Shown: positions 39,884 through 50,425, counted from the stretch's first letter. The stretch is DNA of 64,000 nt from Rhodocyclaceae bacterium (GCA_026415155.1 JAOAHQ010000007.1:62001-126000); one strand, 5' to 3'. Translations and numbers: made by a program. Notes: a model not told the origin generated them from the sequence alone.

Positions 39884-41161
39884 ATGACCCGCAATGAAAT
39901 CCTCTTTTCTCGTGCCCAGGCCAGCATTCCCGGCGGCGTCAATTCGCCCGTGCGCGCCTTCCGCTCGGTGGGCGGCACGCCGCGCTTCTTCACGCGCGGC
40001 GCAGGGGCCTACGTCTGGGATGCCGATGGCGTGCGTTACATCGATTACGTCGGCTCCTGGGGGCCCTTGATCCTCGGCCATGCCGAGCCCGACACGGTGG
40101 CCGCGGTGCAGGAGGCGGCCGCGCGCGGGCTTTCCTTCGGCGCGCCGACCGAGGCCGAGATCGAGCTCGCCGAGCTTCTCAAAGAGCGCGTGCCGAGCCT
40201 CGAGCTCGTGCGGCTCGTCTCCTCGGGCACCGAGGCGGTGATGAGCGCGATTCGCCTTGCGCGCGGTTTCACCGGCCGCGATCTCATCATCAAGTTCGAA
40301 GGCTGCTACCACGGCCACGCCGACAGCCTGCTCGTCAAGGCGGGCTCCGGGCTTTTGACCTTCGGCAACCCTTCCTCGGCCGGCGTGCCGGCGGAGCTTG
40401 CCAAACACACGCTCGCGCTCGACTACAACGACAGCGAAGGGCTCGCCGAGGCTTTCGATAAGCATGGCGACCAAATCGCTTGCGTGATCGTCGAGCCCAT
40501 CGCCGGCAACATGAATCTCGTCCTGCCCCGGCCCGAGTTCTTGCGCACGATGCGCGAGCTTTGCACCAAGCACGGCGCGGTGCTGATCTTCGACGAGGTG
40601 ATGACCGGCTTTCGCGTCGGCCCGGCTTCCGCGCAAGGACTCTATGGCATCGCGCCGGATCTCTCCACCTTCGGCAAGGTGGTGGGCGGCGGCCTGCCCC
40701 TGGGCGCCTTCGGCGGGCGGCGCGACATCATGGAGAAGATCGCCCCTTTGGGGCCGGTCTATCAGGCCGGCACCTTGTCGGGCAATCCGCTTTCGGTCGC
40801 CGCCGGCCTCGTAACGCTCAAGAAAATCGCCGCGCCGGGCTTTTTCGAAGCGCTGGCCGCCAAGACGCGCGCGCTTGTCGAGGGCTTGCGCCAGGCGGCG
40901 CAAAAGCACGGCGTGACCTTCTCTGCCCAGTCAGTCGGCGGAATGTTCGGCATCTACTTCGCCGCCGAATGTCCAGCTTCCTTTGCCGAGGTGATGGCCT
41001 GCGACAAGGAGGCCTTCAACCGCTTCTTCCACGCGATGCTCGCACGAGGCATCTATCTCGCGCCCTCGGCGTATGAGGCGGGCTTCGTCTCGGCGGCGCA
41101 TACGGAGGCCGACATCGCGGCGACCGTCGCGGCGGCCGAGGCGGTGTTCGCCGGCCGCTGA
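39884..41161 (+). CDS. hemL: Glutamate-1-semialdehyde 2,1-aminomutase
   Basis: 425 residues, normal length. It converts GSA to 5-aminolevulinate in C5-pathway heme synthesis. The PLP lysine is in [19 protein letters not shown]. Other motifs are [29 protein letters not shown] and [16 protein letters not shown] lies 8 bp before the ATG. A short gap and the 23-bp repeat separate it from thiE. Confidence 0.97.
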   Translation: MTRNEILFSRAQASIPGGVNSPVRAFRSVGGTPRFFTRGAGAYVWDADGVRYIDYVGSWGPLILGHAEPDTVAAVQEAAARGLSFGAPTEAEIELAELLKERVPSLELVRLVSSGTEAVMSAIRLARGFTGRDLIIKFEGCYHGHADSLLVKAGSGLLTFGNPSSAGVPAELAKHTLALDYNDSEGLAEAFDKHGDQIACVIVEPIAGNMNLVLPRPEFLRTMRELCTKHGAVLIFDEVMTGFRVGPASAQGLYGIAPDLSTFGKVVGGGLPLGAFGGRRDIMEKIAPLGPVYQAGTLSGNPLSVAAGLVTLKKIAAPGFFEALAAKTRALVEGLRQAAQKHGVTFSAQSVGGMFGIYFAAECPASFAEVMACDKEAFNRFFHAMLARGIYLAPSAYEAGFVSAAHTEADIAATVAAAEAVFAGR

Positions 41162-41183
41162 CCGGCATGCCCGGGCAGGTGGC

Positions 41184-41522
41184 ATGAAGGCCTTGACGCC
41201 CGCAGCCGCTTGGCTTGTCCTGCTGCTCGCCGGCCTGTGCGAGATCGGCTGGGCGATCGGCCTCAAATACACCGAGGACTTCACGCGCTTTTGGCCGAGC
41301 TTTTGGACCATCGTCGCCATGATCGCCTCGATCGTGCTGCTCGCCTGGTCGCTCAAGGCCCTGCCGGTGGGCACCGCCTATGCAGTATGGACCGGCATCG
41401 GCGCGGTCGGCACGGCCCTCCTCGGCATTGTGCTCTTCAATGAATCGCGCGAGGCGCTGCGGCTCGTCTCGATAGGCCTCATCGTCGTCGGCATCCTCGG
41501 CCTGAAACTGGTGACGAAATGA
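41184..41522 (+). CDS. SugE/Gdx-type small multidrug-resistance family exporter
   Basis: 112 residues with four membrane helices and the essential Glu in helix 1 ([14 protein letters not shown]). The [19 protein letters not shown] motif is typical of the SugE/Gdx branch that exports guanidinium or quaternary ammonium ions. No guanidine riboswitch is visible upstream, where only 22 bp separate it from hemL. It overlaps the next gene by 4 bp. Confidence 0.88.
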   Translation: MKALTPAAAWLVLLLAGLCEIGWAIGLKYTEDFTRFWPSFWTIVAMIASIVLLAWSLKALPVGTAYAVWTGIGAVGTALLGIVLFNESREALRLVSIGLIVVGILGLKLVTK

Positions 41523-42669
41523 AATCCGCTTCCCGGCTGTTCCTCCTCATCCTCCTCGTTGCCGTGCTGGGCTTGGCCCTCTGGTGGCTGTCGCGCCCCA
41601 AGCCGATCCCGGTGCGTCTCTACGAAGTCGCCGCCGGCCGGGTCGAAGCGACGCTTGCCAACACGCGCGCCGGCACGGTGGAAGCCTGTCAGCGCACGAA
41701 GCTGTCGACGATCGCCGGTGGCCGCATCGAGCTGCTCGCCGTCAAGGAAGGGGATCGCGTCGAGAAAGGCCAAGTGCTGATGCGCCTGTGGCATGAAGAC
41801 CTCGCCGCGCGCCGCGCCGTGGCCGAGGCGCAACTTGCCACGGCGCAAAGCCGCCGTGCGGAGATCTGCACTGTCGCGGAAAACGCCGAGCGCGAAGCCT
41901 CCCGCCAGGAAGCGCTCGCCGCCCAGGGCTTCATCTCGGCCTCGCGCGCCGAGGCCGCGCGCACCGAGGCGAAGGCGCGCCGCGCCGCCTGCGAAAGCGC
42001 CCAGCGCGACGTCGTCACGGCAAGCCGGCAGCTCGCTGCCGCGAGCGCCGATCTCGCCCGCACCGTCATCACGGCGCCCTTTGCCGGCACGGTGGCGAAG
42101 ATCGTCGGCGAAGTCGGCGAGTATTCGACGCCTTCGCCGCCCGGCGTGCCGACGCCGCCGGCGATCGACCTCATCGATGCCTCCTGCCTCTACGTGAGGG
42201 CGCCGCTCGATGAGCTCGATGCGCCGAAACTCTCTCCCGGCCAGGCCGTGAAGATCCGCCTCGATGCCTATCCGGGCCGCACTTTCTCCGGCCGCGTGCG
42301 GCGCATCGCGCCCTACGTCACGGCGGTGGAAAAGCAGGCGCGCACCGTCGATGTCGAGGTCGACTTCGTCAATCCCGCCGAGGCCAAGGGGCTTTTGGTC
42401 GGCTATAGCGCCGATGTCGAGATCCTGCTCGATGCCAAGGAGGGCGTGCTGCGCGTGCCGACCGCCGCCTTGCAGGAGGGCCAACGGGTGCTCGTCGTCG
42501 GCGCCGATGGGAGACTGGCCGCGCGCCAGCTCACGCTGGGGCTGGCCAACTGGGAATGGAGCGAAGTGCTCGCCGGCCTTTCCGCCGGCGAGCGCATCGT
42601 GCTTTCGCTCGAGAAGGAAGGCGTGAAGCCCGGCGCCTTCGTCGTCGAGGAAAAGCCCACGGCGCAGTG

Positions 42670-42670
<1 letters not shown>
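41519..42670 (+). CDS. Periplasmic adaptor (membrane fusion) protein of an ABC exporter, MacA-like
   Basis: 383 residues. One N-terminal membrane helix (7-24) is followed by barrel-sandwich/lipoyl halves ([27 protein letters not shown] and [16 protein letters not shown]) around a coiled-coil hairpin (about 90-165). A beta-barrel with the typical [28 protein letters not shown] follows. It probably links the two FtsX-like permeases encoded downstream to an outer-membrane channel. No TolC-like gene is in the window. It overlaps the ATPase gene (TGATG). Confidence 0.9.
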
Positions 42671-43347
<677 letters not shown>

Positions 43348-43348
43348 G

Positions 43349-43371
43349 GCCGTCCTGCCGGCGCCGACTTT
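43349..43371 (+). repeat. Dispersed 23-bp repeat, between ABC ATPase and toxin-antitoxin module
   Basis: 21 of 23 positions match (differences at 8 and 12). It starts 2 bp after the ATPase stop, at the left edge of the inserted two-gene module. Confidence 0.8.
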
Positions 43372-43445
43372 CGGTGCGTCGATTGACCGCCCCCCTGCCG
43401 CCGGCTAGACTTGGCTAATGATGTTAGCCAATCTGGTGCCGCACC

Positions 43446-43670
43446 ATGCCGCAGGTCAATATCCATCACGCCAAGACGCATCTGTCGGAACTCATCGCGG
43501 CTGCCGAGCGCGGCGAAGAGGTCATCATCGCGCGCGCCAACCGTCCGGCGGTGCGCCTCGTGCCGGTCGCGGCCGAGCGGCGCGCCCGCACACCCGGTCT
43601 TCATCGCGGCGCGCTTTGCATGGCCGAGGACTTCGACGCGCCCTTGCCGGAAGATTTCTGGAATTCTTAG
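43446..43670 (+). CDS. Antitoxin, Phd/YefM-type VapB
   Basis: 74 residues with the Phd/YefM dimerisation and DNA-binding pattern (VNIHHAKTHLSELIAAAERGEEVIIARANRPAVRLVPV). The C-terminal tail that neutralises the toxin is DFDAPLPEDFWNS. It lies 13 bp before the PIN toxin gene. The upstream AT-rich stretch (ttggctaatgatgttagcc at about 43411) contains a GGCTAA/TTAGCC inverted repeat. That is a plausible autoregulatory operator and promoter. Confidence 0.9.
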   Translation: MPQVNIHHAKTHLSELIAAAERGEEVIIARANRPAVRLVPVAAERRARTPGLHRGALCMAEDFDAPLPEDFWNS

Positions 43671-43683
43671 CTCCGCCGCGGCC

Positions 43684-44016
43684 GTGGGCCTGCTGCTCGA
43701 TACGCATGCCTTCATCTGGTGGGCGAGCGACCCCGAGAAACTCCCGGCAGCGCTCTTGCAACGCTTGATGGGCGAGGAGCCGTTGCTGCTTAGCATCGCC
43801 AGCCTGTGGGAGATGCAGATCAAGATCGGGCTCGGCAAGCTTGCGCTGCACCAGCCCTTGCGCCGCGTCGTCGAGGAACAACAAGCCGCCAATGGCCTTC
43901 GCCTGCTGCCCTTCGACCGCCTGCTGATCGCCCAGGCGCATTGCGACGAGCTGATCCTCGTCAGCCGCGATCAGGCTTTCGACGCCTACCCGATCCGCCG
44001 TTTTTGGCACGGATGA
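43684..44016 (+). CDS. Toxin, PIN-domain VapC
   Basis: 110 residues using GTG as start (GLLLDTHAFIWWA), since no ATG lies in the right place and antitoxin-toxin spacing is then 13 bp. The acidic residues are in LLLDTHAF, IASLWEMQIK, LPFDRLLIAQA and VSRDQAFDAY. The HxDPFDR motif of this subgroup is reduced to LPFDR. It is probably a metal-dependent RNase acting on tRNA or rRNA. It is followed 12 bp later by the ABC permease. Confidence 0.88.
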   Translation: MGLLLDTHAFIWWASDPEKLPAALLQRLMGEEPLLLSIASLWEMQIKIGLGKLALHQPLRRVVEEQQAANGLRLLPFDRLLIAQAHCDELILVSRDQAFDAYPIRRFWHG

Positions 44017-44028
44017 AGCGCTACGGCG

Positions 44029-45231
44029 ATGAAACCGGCCGACACCTTGCGTTTCGCGCTCCAGGCCGCCGCAGGCTATCCCTTGCGCACCTTCCTCATG
44101 GTGCTGGCGATGGCGATCGGCGTCGCCGCCGTCGTCGTGCTCACCGCCCTGGGCGATGGCGCGCGCCGCTATGTCGTCGATGAGTTTGCCGCGCTCGGCA
44201 GCAACCTCGTCATCGTCCTGCCCGGCCGTTCCGAGACCGGCGGCTTCAGCCCCATCAATGCGATCACGAACACGCCGCGCGACCTGACCGTCGAGGATGG
44301 CGAAGCGCTCGCGCGCGCGCCGGCGGTGCGGCGCGTCGCGCCGATCGTCGTCGGCACGTCCGAAGCCGCCTTTGGCGGCGCCTTGCGCGATGTCACCCTC
44401 GTCGGCACGACGGCAGAATACTTCGCGATCCGCGGCCTGAAACTCGCCCAGGGGCGGCCCTTGCCCGCCGAGGCGCCACACGCCGCCGTCGCCGTGATCG
44501 GCGCGAAGCTCCAGGCCGAGCTCTTCGGCAGCACTCCGGCCGTCGGCCAGGTGCTGCGCATCGGCGATCGGCGCTTCCGCGTCATCGGCGTGCTCGGCCA
44601 GACCGGCCAGGGGCTCGGCATGAACGCCGACGAAATCGTGATCTTGCCGGTGGCACAGGCGCAGGCGATGTTCAACACGAATACGCTGTTTCGCCTCCTC
44701 ATCGAGGCGAAGAGCCGCGCGGCGATTCCAGCGGCCAAGGCCCAGGCGACCGAGCTCATCAAGGCGCGCCACGATGGCGAGGAGGATTTCACGGTGATCA
44801 CCCAGGATGCCGTGCTCGCCACCTTCGATCGCATCCTCTCGACGCTCACCTATGGCGTGGCCGGCATCGCCGCGATCAGCTTGGGCGTCGCCGGCATCCT
44901 CGTCATGAACGTGATGCTCGTCGCAGTGACCCAGCGCACTGCCGAGATTGGGCTTTTGAAGGCGCTCGGCGCCGAAGGCACGGCGATTCGTAACGCCTTT
45001 CTCGCCGAGGCGGCGCTCTTGTCGGCTACCGGCGCGCTCGCTGGTTATCTGCTCGGCGAGCTCGGCGCCTGGGGCCTGCGCAGCGCACTGCCGGCGCTGC
45101 CGGCCTTTCCGCCCGCCTGGGCGGTGGCGGCCGCGTTTCTCACCGCGCTCGCCACGGGGCTCCTCTTCGGTGTCCTGCCGGCGCGCCGCGCCGCGCGCCT
45201 CGATCCGGTCGCGGCCTTGATGAGGCACTAG
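44029..45231 (+). CDS. ABC exporter permease, FtsX/MacB-like (1 of 2)
   Basis: 400 residues. An N-terminal helix (about 18-42), a large periplasmic MacB-PCD domain (about 43-270) and three C-terminal helices with the FtsX signature (VTQRTAEIGLLKALGAEGTAIRNAFLAEA). It works with the ATPase encoded before the VapBC module. Having two tandem, different permeases suggests a heterodimeric exporter. The substrate is unknown. Confidence 0.9.
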   Translation: MKPADTLRFALQAAAGYPLRTFLMVLAMAIGVAAVVVLTALGDGARRYVVDEFAALGSNLVIVLPGRSETGGFSPINAITNTPRDLTVEDGEALARAPAVRRVAPIVVGTSEAAFGGALRDVTLVGTTAEYFAIRGLKLAQGRPLPAEAPHAAVAVIGAKLQAELFGSTPAVGQVLRIGDRRFRVIGVLGQTGQGLGMNADEIVILPVAQAQAMFNTNTLFRLLIEAKSRAAIPAAKAQATELIKARHDGEEDFTVITQDAVLATFDRILSTLTYGVAGIAAISLGVAGILVMNVMLVAVTQRTAEIGLLKALGAEGTAIRNAFLAEAALLSATGALAGYLLGELGAWGLRSALPALPAFPPAWAVAAAFLTALATGLLFGVLPARRAARLDPVAALMRH

Positions 45232-45235
45232 GCGC

Positions 45236-46435
45236 ATGCTGGCCGGCGACTTGTTCACCCTTGCTTCACGAGCACTCTTTGCCCACCGGCTCAGAAGCTT
45301 TCTGACGCTCCTGGGCATCGCGGTCGGCATTGCCGCCGTGATCCTGCTCACGAGCATCGGCGAAGGAGTGCATCGTTTCGTGCTCGAGGAATTCACGCAA
45401 TTCGGCACCCACGTCATCGAAATCGCGCCCGGCAAAACCCAGGCAAGCAAAGGACCAGGGGGCCTCCAGACGACGGTGCGGCTCCTCACCCTCGAGGATG
45501 CCGCAGCGCTTGCCCGCGTGCCCGGGGTCGTCGCCGTCTCGCCGAATGTCTGGGGCAATTCCGAAGTCTCGGCCAATGGCCGCGTGCGGCGCACCACGGT
45601 GCAGGGCGTGGGCCCCGCCTTGCCCGAGATCTTCCGCCTTTCCGTCGCGGCGGGCCATTTCCTGCCCGCTGAGCCCGCCGAGCATGCACGCCCCTTCGCC
45701 GTGCTGGGGGCGAAGCTTGCGCGCGAGCTCTTCGGCAGCGAGCCGGCGCTCGGGGCACGCCTGCGCATCGCCGGCCGGCAGTTCCGCGTCATCGGCGTGA
45801 TGGCCGAGAAGGGCCAGTTCCTCGGCATGGACCTCGATGACACGGTCTATATCCCGACCGCGCAGGCGCTCGCCCTCTATAACCGCGAGGGGCTCATGCG
45901 CATCAATCTCATCTACCGTCCAGGACTTGAGGCCGCCGATGTCGCGGCGGCCGTCAAGTCGGCGCTCATCGGACGGCATGGCCGCGAGGATTTCACGCTG
46001 ACGACCCAGGAAGACATGCTGAAGACGCTTTCGAAGATCCTCGACGTGCTCACCGCCGCGGTCGGCGCCTTGGGCGGCATCTCGCTCGTCGTCGGCGCGG
46101 TCGGCATCGTCACGATCATGACGATCGCGGTGGCCGAGCGCACCCATGAGATCGGGCTTTTGAAGGCGCTCGGCGCACGCGAAGCCACGATCCTCGGCCT
46201 CTTCCTCGCCGAGGCAGTGGCGCTCTCGGCGCTCGGCGGGGTCTTGGGCCTCGCCTTGGGCATCGGCATCGCGCAGCTTGCCCAATTCGCGCTGCCGGCG
46301 CTGCCGGTGCACACGCCTTTTTCCTTCGTGCTGCTCGCCGAAGCGGTGGCGATCGCCATTGGGCTCGCGGCCGGCGTGTTGCCGGCGCGGCGCGCCGCGC
46401 GGCTCGATCCCATCGAAGCCTTGCGCAGCGAGTGA
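45236..46435 (+). CDS. ABC exporter permease, FtsX/MacB-like (2 of 2)
   Basis: 399 residues with the same architecture as the preceding permease, which is only moderately similar (AVAERTHEIGLLKALGAREATILGLFLAEA; C-terminal PARRAARLDPIEALRSE). The gap is 4 bp. It completes the adaptor-ATPase-permease-permease set. Confidence 0.9.
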   Translation: MLAGDLFTLASRALFAHRLRSFLTLLGIAVGIAAVILLTSIGEGVHRFVLEEFTQFGTHVIEIAPGKTQASKGPGGLQTTVRLLTLEDAAALARVPGVVAVSPNVWGNSEVSANGRVRRTTVQGVGPALPEIFRLSVAAGHFLPAEPAEHARPFAVLGAKLARELFGSEPALGARLRIAGRQFRVIGVMAEKGQFLGMDLDDTVYIPTAQALALYNREGLMRINLIYRPGLEAADVAAAVKSALIGRHGREDFTLTTQEDMLKTLSKILDVLTAAVGALGGISLVVGAVGIVTIMTIAVAERTHEIGLLKALGAREATILGLFLAEAVALSALGGVLGLALGIGIAQLAQFALPALPVHTPFSFVLLAEAVAIAIGLAAGVLPARRAARLDPIEALRSE

Positions 46436-46457
46436 TCGCGTAGAATCCGGCCCGATC

Positions 46458-47186
46458 ATGGCAGCGCGCCCCCCTGACTTTTCCATCGTCATTCCCGTCT
46501 TCAACGAAGCCGACAACCTTGCGCCGATGGTGCGCGAGATCGAGGCGGCCTTCGCCGGCCGGCCCGAGACTTACGAAATCCTCTTCGTCGATGACGCGAG
46601 CACCGATGGCAGCGCCGCCTTGCTTGAAGCGCTTGCCCGCGACCATCCCGCCGTGCGCACCTTGCGCCATCGCCAAAACTTCGGCCAGAGCGCGGCCGTG
46701 GCCACCGGCTTTCACGCCGCGCGCGGCGAGTGGATCGGCACGCTCGATGGCGATGGGCAGAACGACCCGGCCGATCTGCCCAAGATGCTCGACGAGGCGC
46801 GCCGCCTTGCTGTCGATTGCGTCACCGGCGTGCGCGAAAAGCGCCAGGATTCCTTTCTGCGGCGCCTTTCCTCGCGCGTCGGCAATGCCTTCCGCAATCT
46901 TCTGACGGGCGATGAGGTCACCGACAGCGGCTGCGGCGCGCGCGTCTTGCGGGCCGAGTGCGCGCGGGCACTGCCGGTCTTCAACGGCCTGCATCGCTTC
47001 ATGCCGACGCTGTTGCGCGCCCAAGGCTTCACGGTCGTCGAGCGGCCCGTCAATCACCGGCCGCGCTTGGCCGGCGTCTCCAAATACGGCGTGCACAATC
47101 GATTGTGGCGCGGCATCCGTGACTGTTTCGGCGTGCGCTGGCTCAAAGCGCGCGCCGTGCCCGCCCGCCGCCTGCATGAGGAATAA
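46458..47186 (+). CDS. Glycosyltransferase family 2, polyprenyl-phosphate type
   Basis: 242 residues from MAARPPDFSIVIPVFNE. It is a GT-A fold with VDDASTDGS, the metal-binding GTLDGDGQNDPADLP and RHRQNFGQSAAVATG. The sequence resembles dolichol-phosphate mannose synthase and ArnC-like enzymes that load a sugar on undecaprenyl phosphate. There are no C-terminal membrane helices; instead the next gene (overlap 11 bp) encodes a separate membrane protein. The sugar and acceptor are unknown. Confidence 0.9.
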   Translation: MAARPPDFSIVIPVFNEADNLAPMVREIEAAFAGRPETYEILFVDDASTDGSAALLEALARDHPAVRTLRHRQNFGQSAAVATGFHAARGEWIGTLDGDGQNDPADLPKMLDEARRLAVDCVTGVREKRQDSFLRRLSSRVGNAFRNLLTGDEVTDSGCGARVLRAECARALPVFNGLHRFMPTLLRAQGFTVVERPVNHRPRLAGVSKYGVHNRLWRGIRDCFGVRWLKARAVPARRLHEE

Positions 47187-47919
47187 CGGCTCCCTGCCCG
47201 AGCGCGGCGAGGCGCTGCCCGAGCTCGACGAAGAGTCACTTTCGCTCGCCGCCGTCGAGCCGGGCCTTAAGCGCGAGATCCGGCGTCTCGCCCTCTCCTT
47301 GGCCCTCGCCTGCGCCGCCTTCGCGCTTGTCTATTTCACGCCGCTGGCCGCAATCGTGCGCGATGTCGAACACATCCGCACTTATCTTTCCGGCGACGAT
47401 TGGCTGGCCGAGCTCACCTTCACCGGCTTGGTGGCGCTCTTCGTCGCGGTGGGCGTGCCGCGGCTCATGTTCTATGGCGTCGCCGGGCTCGCCTTCGGCT
47501 TCTGGCTCGGGCTTTTGCTTGCCCAGGCAGGAGCGCTCTTAGGCTCCTGGCTCAGCTTCTTCGCGATCCGCCACGGCGGCCGCGGCTGGCTGCATAAGCG
47601 CTTCGGCGCGCAGCGCTTCTTTAAGAAGGCCTTCCGCGTGCGCTCCTCGGTCAAGGCCGTCGCCCTCGTGCGCCAGCTGCCCTTGCATGGCCTCATGATC
47701 ACCGCTGCGCTCGCGCTCTCGGAAGTGCGCACGCGCACCTTCCTCCTGGGCAGCTTCATCGGCTTTCTGCCGCAAGGCGCGATCGCCACCCTGATCGGCA
47801 GCGGCCTCGTCGCGGCCGAGGCGATGGCCGGCTTCATGCAGCTCTTCATCGCCGCGGCGGCGCTCCTCCTTGCCGTGGTCTGGCTCAAGCGCTGGCGGAA
47901 ACGGCGGGGAGAGGAATAG
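47176..47919 (+). CDS. VTT-domain (DedA/TVP38/TMEM64-like) membrane protein
   Basis: 247 residues with about six hydrophobic segments. The VTT-type core is GVPRLMFYGVAGLAFGFWLGLLL ... GSWLSFFAIRHGGRGWLHKRFGA ... FIGFLPQGAIAT. Such proteins include lipid scramblases and undecaprenyl-phosphate recyclers. The overlap with a polyprenyl-phosphate glycosyltransferase supports a role in lipid-carrier traffic, which is an inference. Confidence 0.85.
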   Translation: MRNNGSLPERGEALPELDEESLSLAAVEPGLKREIRRLALSLALACAAFALVYFTPLAAIVRDVEHIRTYLSGDDWLAELTFTGLVALFVAVGVPRLMFYGVAGLAFGFWLGLLLAQAGALLGSWLSFFAIRHGGRGWLHKRFGAQRFFKKAFRVRSSVKAVALVRQLPLHGLMITAALALSEVRTRTFLLGSFIGFLPQGAIATLIGSGLVAAEAMAGFMQLFIAAAALLLAVVWLKRWRKRRGEE

Positions 47920-47927
47920 CGGGCCGA

Positions 47928-47950
47928 AAAATCGGCGTTGGCGGGACGGC
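47928..47950 (-). repeat. Dispersed 23-bp repeat, intergenic
   Basis: 21 of 23 positions match (differences at 13 and 20), minus strand. It lies between convergent genes, 9 bp after the VTT gene and 7 bp from the cyclase stop. Confidence 0.8.
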
Positions 47951-47956
47951 CTCGTC

Positions 47957-49561
47957 CTAGCCGAGGCCTTGTGGCTGCACGGCGCAGACGCGCAGCGCCT
48001 CCCGCTTGCCCTTGACCCGCAGGGCAAACGGCTTGCCGAAGCGGAAGGCGCCGGGCTGCCTGGCCTCGACCGTCTCGCGCAGCGTCTCGCTCACCAAGAT
48101 GCCGCCTGGCGTGCAGCCCTTCTCGATGCGCGAGGCGGTATTGACGACATCGCCGATCGCTGTCCAGTCGAGCCGCTCGGCCGTGCCGACGTTGCCGATG
48201 ACGACCTCGCCCCAGTGGATGCCGATGCGCAGCTGCAAGGCTTGCCGACCCGAATCGGCGCGCAGGGCATTGATGTCGGCCGCGTGGCTTTGCATGTCAA
48301 GCGCCGCGCGCACGGCATCGGCCGGATCGTCGAAGAGCGCCATCAGGCTATCGCCCATGAACTTGTCGATGGCGCCGCGGTAGCGTTTCACCGGGGCCGC
48401 CACGCGGCGCAAGATGGTGTTGAGCGTCTCGATGACCGATTCGCTGCCACCATGCCGTTCGACCCAGGCCGTAAAGCCGACGATGTCGCAAAAGAGCACC
48501 GCCACCGGCCGTTCCTCGTTGGCGAGACTCGTGCGGCCGAGTCGCACGGCCTCGCGCGCCTTCTGCTCGACGAGCTGCGGCACATAGTTTTTCGTGATGT
48601 TATGCACGCGTACCTCGCCGAGGATGGTGCCTTCGGCCAGCTGCACTTCGCCACTGGCCTCCGCGACGACCTGCCAGAGGGAATAGATCGCACCGTCGGC
48701 GGCGCGAAAGCCGCTGACGTTGAAAAGGATCGTCAGCCCCACCGAGCCGGGCACATAAAGACGGATGCGATAGTTCTCGAAGACGCCCTCCTCGTTTTCG
48801 AGCGCGAGCCCCCAGACGACGTCGTCGAAGAAGGCCGGCGGAATCGCCTGGGGCAGGGCCGCGAGCGCATCGTCGCGATCGTCGAGCCTTAATCGAGCGA
48901 GCATCGCCGGCGAGGCGGCTTGCACTTCACCGGCCGGGGAAAAGACGATCACGCCATAGCCGAGCTGGTCGCCGATCTCGCCGATCGCGGCAAGGCTTGC
49001 CGCCGGATCGAGGAGGCGCGGCGGGGGCGCAGTCTGCGCGCCCTTCGATTCGCGCAAGACGAGTGTGCTTGCCGTTCCCCTTACTTCGACATCGAGCGCA
49101 AAACCCAGCGCGTTCAGCAGCCGCGCATGGCGCTCAAGCTCCAGCGCCGGCGCAAATGGCAGTTCAAGGATGCAGAGCGTGCCCGTAGCATCGGCTGGAA
49201 ATCGCAAGGCGATCTCCCAGCCCGCCTGGCGGCAGGCATGGGTGAGATTGCGCGTGCCGTGCTCGCCGAGTTCGGCGCGATAGAGCGCCTCGATCTCCCC
49301 GTCGCTCTCACCGGCGGGCAGACCGACTTCGGTGGCCAGGATGCGGCGGAAGATCTCGAAATGCATCTGCCGCATCGCCTCGTCGAGCAGATGGTGTAGC
49401 ACGCGCACCAAGGGTGCCATACGGCTGGCATGCCCGCGTGAAGCACAGGCGGCCGCAAGGCGCGCCCGCGCCTCCTGCCACGTCGCATGGTTCAGCTCGA
49501 CGCATGGGAGGGCCTCGCTCGTTTCCGACGCCTCAGAGGTTGGCACAGAGCTGATAGGCAT
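47957..49561 (-). CDS. Class III nucleotidyl cyclase with N-terminal sensor region
   Basis: 534 residues from MPISSVPTSEASE; the longer track ORF is shadow of the HDOD gene. The C-terminal cyclase domain has both metal-binding Asp residues (VLFCDIVGFTAWVE and KFMGDSLMALFDD) and WTAIGDVVNTASRIE. The N-terminal 200 residues are helical; a PAS-like region (about 230-330) follows. It is probably an adenylate cyclase. It starts within the end of the HDOD gene (29-bp overlap), so the two form a signalling pair. Confidence 0.87.
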   Translation of the reverse strand: MPISSVPTSEASETSEALPCVELNHATWQEARARLAAACASRGHASRMAPLVRVLHHLLDEAMRQMHFEIFRRILATEVGLPAGESDGEIEALYRAELGEHGTRNLTHACRQAGWEIALRFPADATGTLCILELPFAPALELERHARLLNALGFALDVEVRGTASTLVLRESKGAQTAPPPRLLDPAASLAAIGEIGDQLGYGVIVFSPAGEVQAASPAMLARLRLDDRDDALAALPQAIPPAFFDDVVWGLALENEEGVFENYRIRLYVPGSVGLTILFNVSGFRAADGAIYSLWQVVAEASGEVQLAEGTILGEVRVHNITKNYVPQLVEQKAREAVRLGRTSLANEERPVAVLFCDIVGFTAWVERHGGSESVIETLNTILRRVAAPVKRYRGAIDKFMGDSLMALFDDPADAVRAALDMQSHAADINALRADSGRQALQLRIGIHWGEVVIGNVGTAERLDWTAIGDVVNTASRIEKGCTPGGILVSETLRETVEARQPGAFRFGKPFALRVKGKREALRVCAVQPQGLG

Positions 49562-50378
49562 CGTCTTCCTTGAGGCGCTCGACGAATTCCTCGGCGAGCC
49601 AGGTCTCACAGAGCGATTCATCGCGCGCGAAGCGGAGCAAGGCGGCCTTGCGCATTTCCGGATCGTTCGCGGCCGCGCCGCCGATGCCGGCGCTCTCGAG
49701 CAGGCAGTTGGCCGCTGCGAGACTCGTCCAGACCCGATCCTCGCTTCGCTCCGGGCAAGGGCGTGCAAGATCCTCTCCCAGGTAGTCGGCGAAGCGCTCG
49801 GGTAGATTCCATTGCTTGACGGCCTCGCGGCCCACTTCGCAACGGTCGCAGCCGAATACCTTGCGTTCGGCCGAGAGCGGCTCATGGCCTCGTTCGAGGA
49901 TGAGCGACAACACCTCGCGATAGCGCGCCGGATCGTGGGTGAAGAGAAGCACGCTGCCCATGTCGTGCATGAGACCGGCGACGAAGGCCTCATCCTTCTC
50001 GCGGCGGCTGCCGAGCGCCTCGCAGATCGCGCGCGCCGCGATCGCCGCAAGCAGCGAGTGCTGCCAGATGTGCAGGCGGAACGCCGGATCGCGCGAGCGC
50101 GCGAACAGCGAGCGGCTGAAGGCGAGCAGGGCAAGCGAGCGCACCACGTTGAAGCCGAGCAGGCTGATCGCGACGGGGATCGTGGCAATCTGCCGGCCGC
50201 GGCTGTAAAGCGGCGAATTGACGACGCGCAGCACGAGCGCCGCTACCCCCTGGTCGGAGCGCACGAAGCCATCGAGCTCGCGAAAACAGTCATTGGCCTC
50301 CGGGTCGAGCCGGATGATGCCGGAGAGCACGTCGGCCTGCACCGGGATGTTCCGGTAGTCGATCGCCTTGGGGTTCAT
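49533..50378 (-). CDS. HDOD-domain signalling protein
   Basis: 281 residues forming one HDOD domain (LVLRVVNSPLYSRGRQIATIPVAISLLGF, LHIWQHSLLAAIAARAICEALG, FVAGLMHDMGSVLLF). This is an HD-like fold retaining LMHDMG but probably not catalytic. Such proteins modulate two-component or second-messenger pathways. It is encoded directly before the cyclase and overlaps it. Confidence 0.88.
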   Translation of the reverse strand: MNPKAIDYRNIPVQADVLSGIIRLDPEANDCFRELDGFVRSDQGVAALVLRVVNSPLYSRGRQIATIPVAISLLGFNVVRSLALLAFSRSLFARSRDPAFRLHIWQHSLLAAIAARAICEALGSRREKDEAFVAGLMHDMGSVLLFTHDPARYREVLSLILERGHEPLSAERKVFGCDRCEVGREAVKQWNLPERFADYLGEDLARPCPERSEDRVWTSLAAANCLLESAGIGGAAANDPEMRKAALLRFARDESLCETWLAEEFVERLKEDDAYQLCANL

Positions 50379-50425
50379 GGTGCCGTCTTCAGGAAGACGT
50401 CATGATAGCCGAGGAGGGGCGCCGC

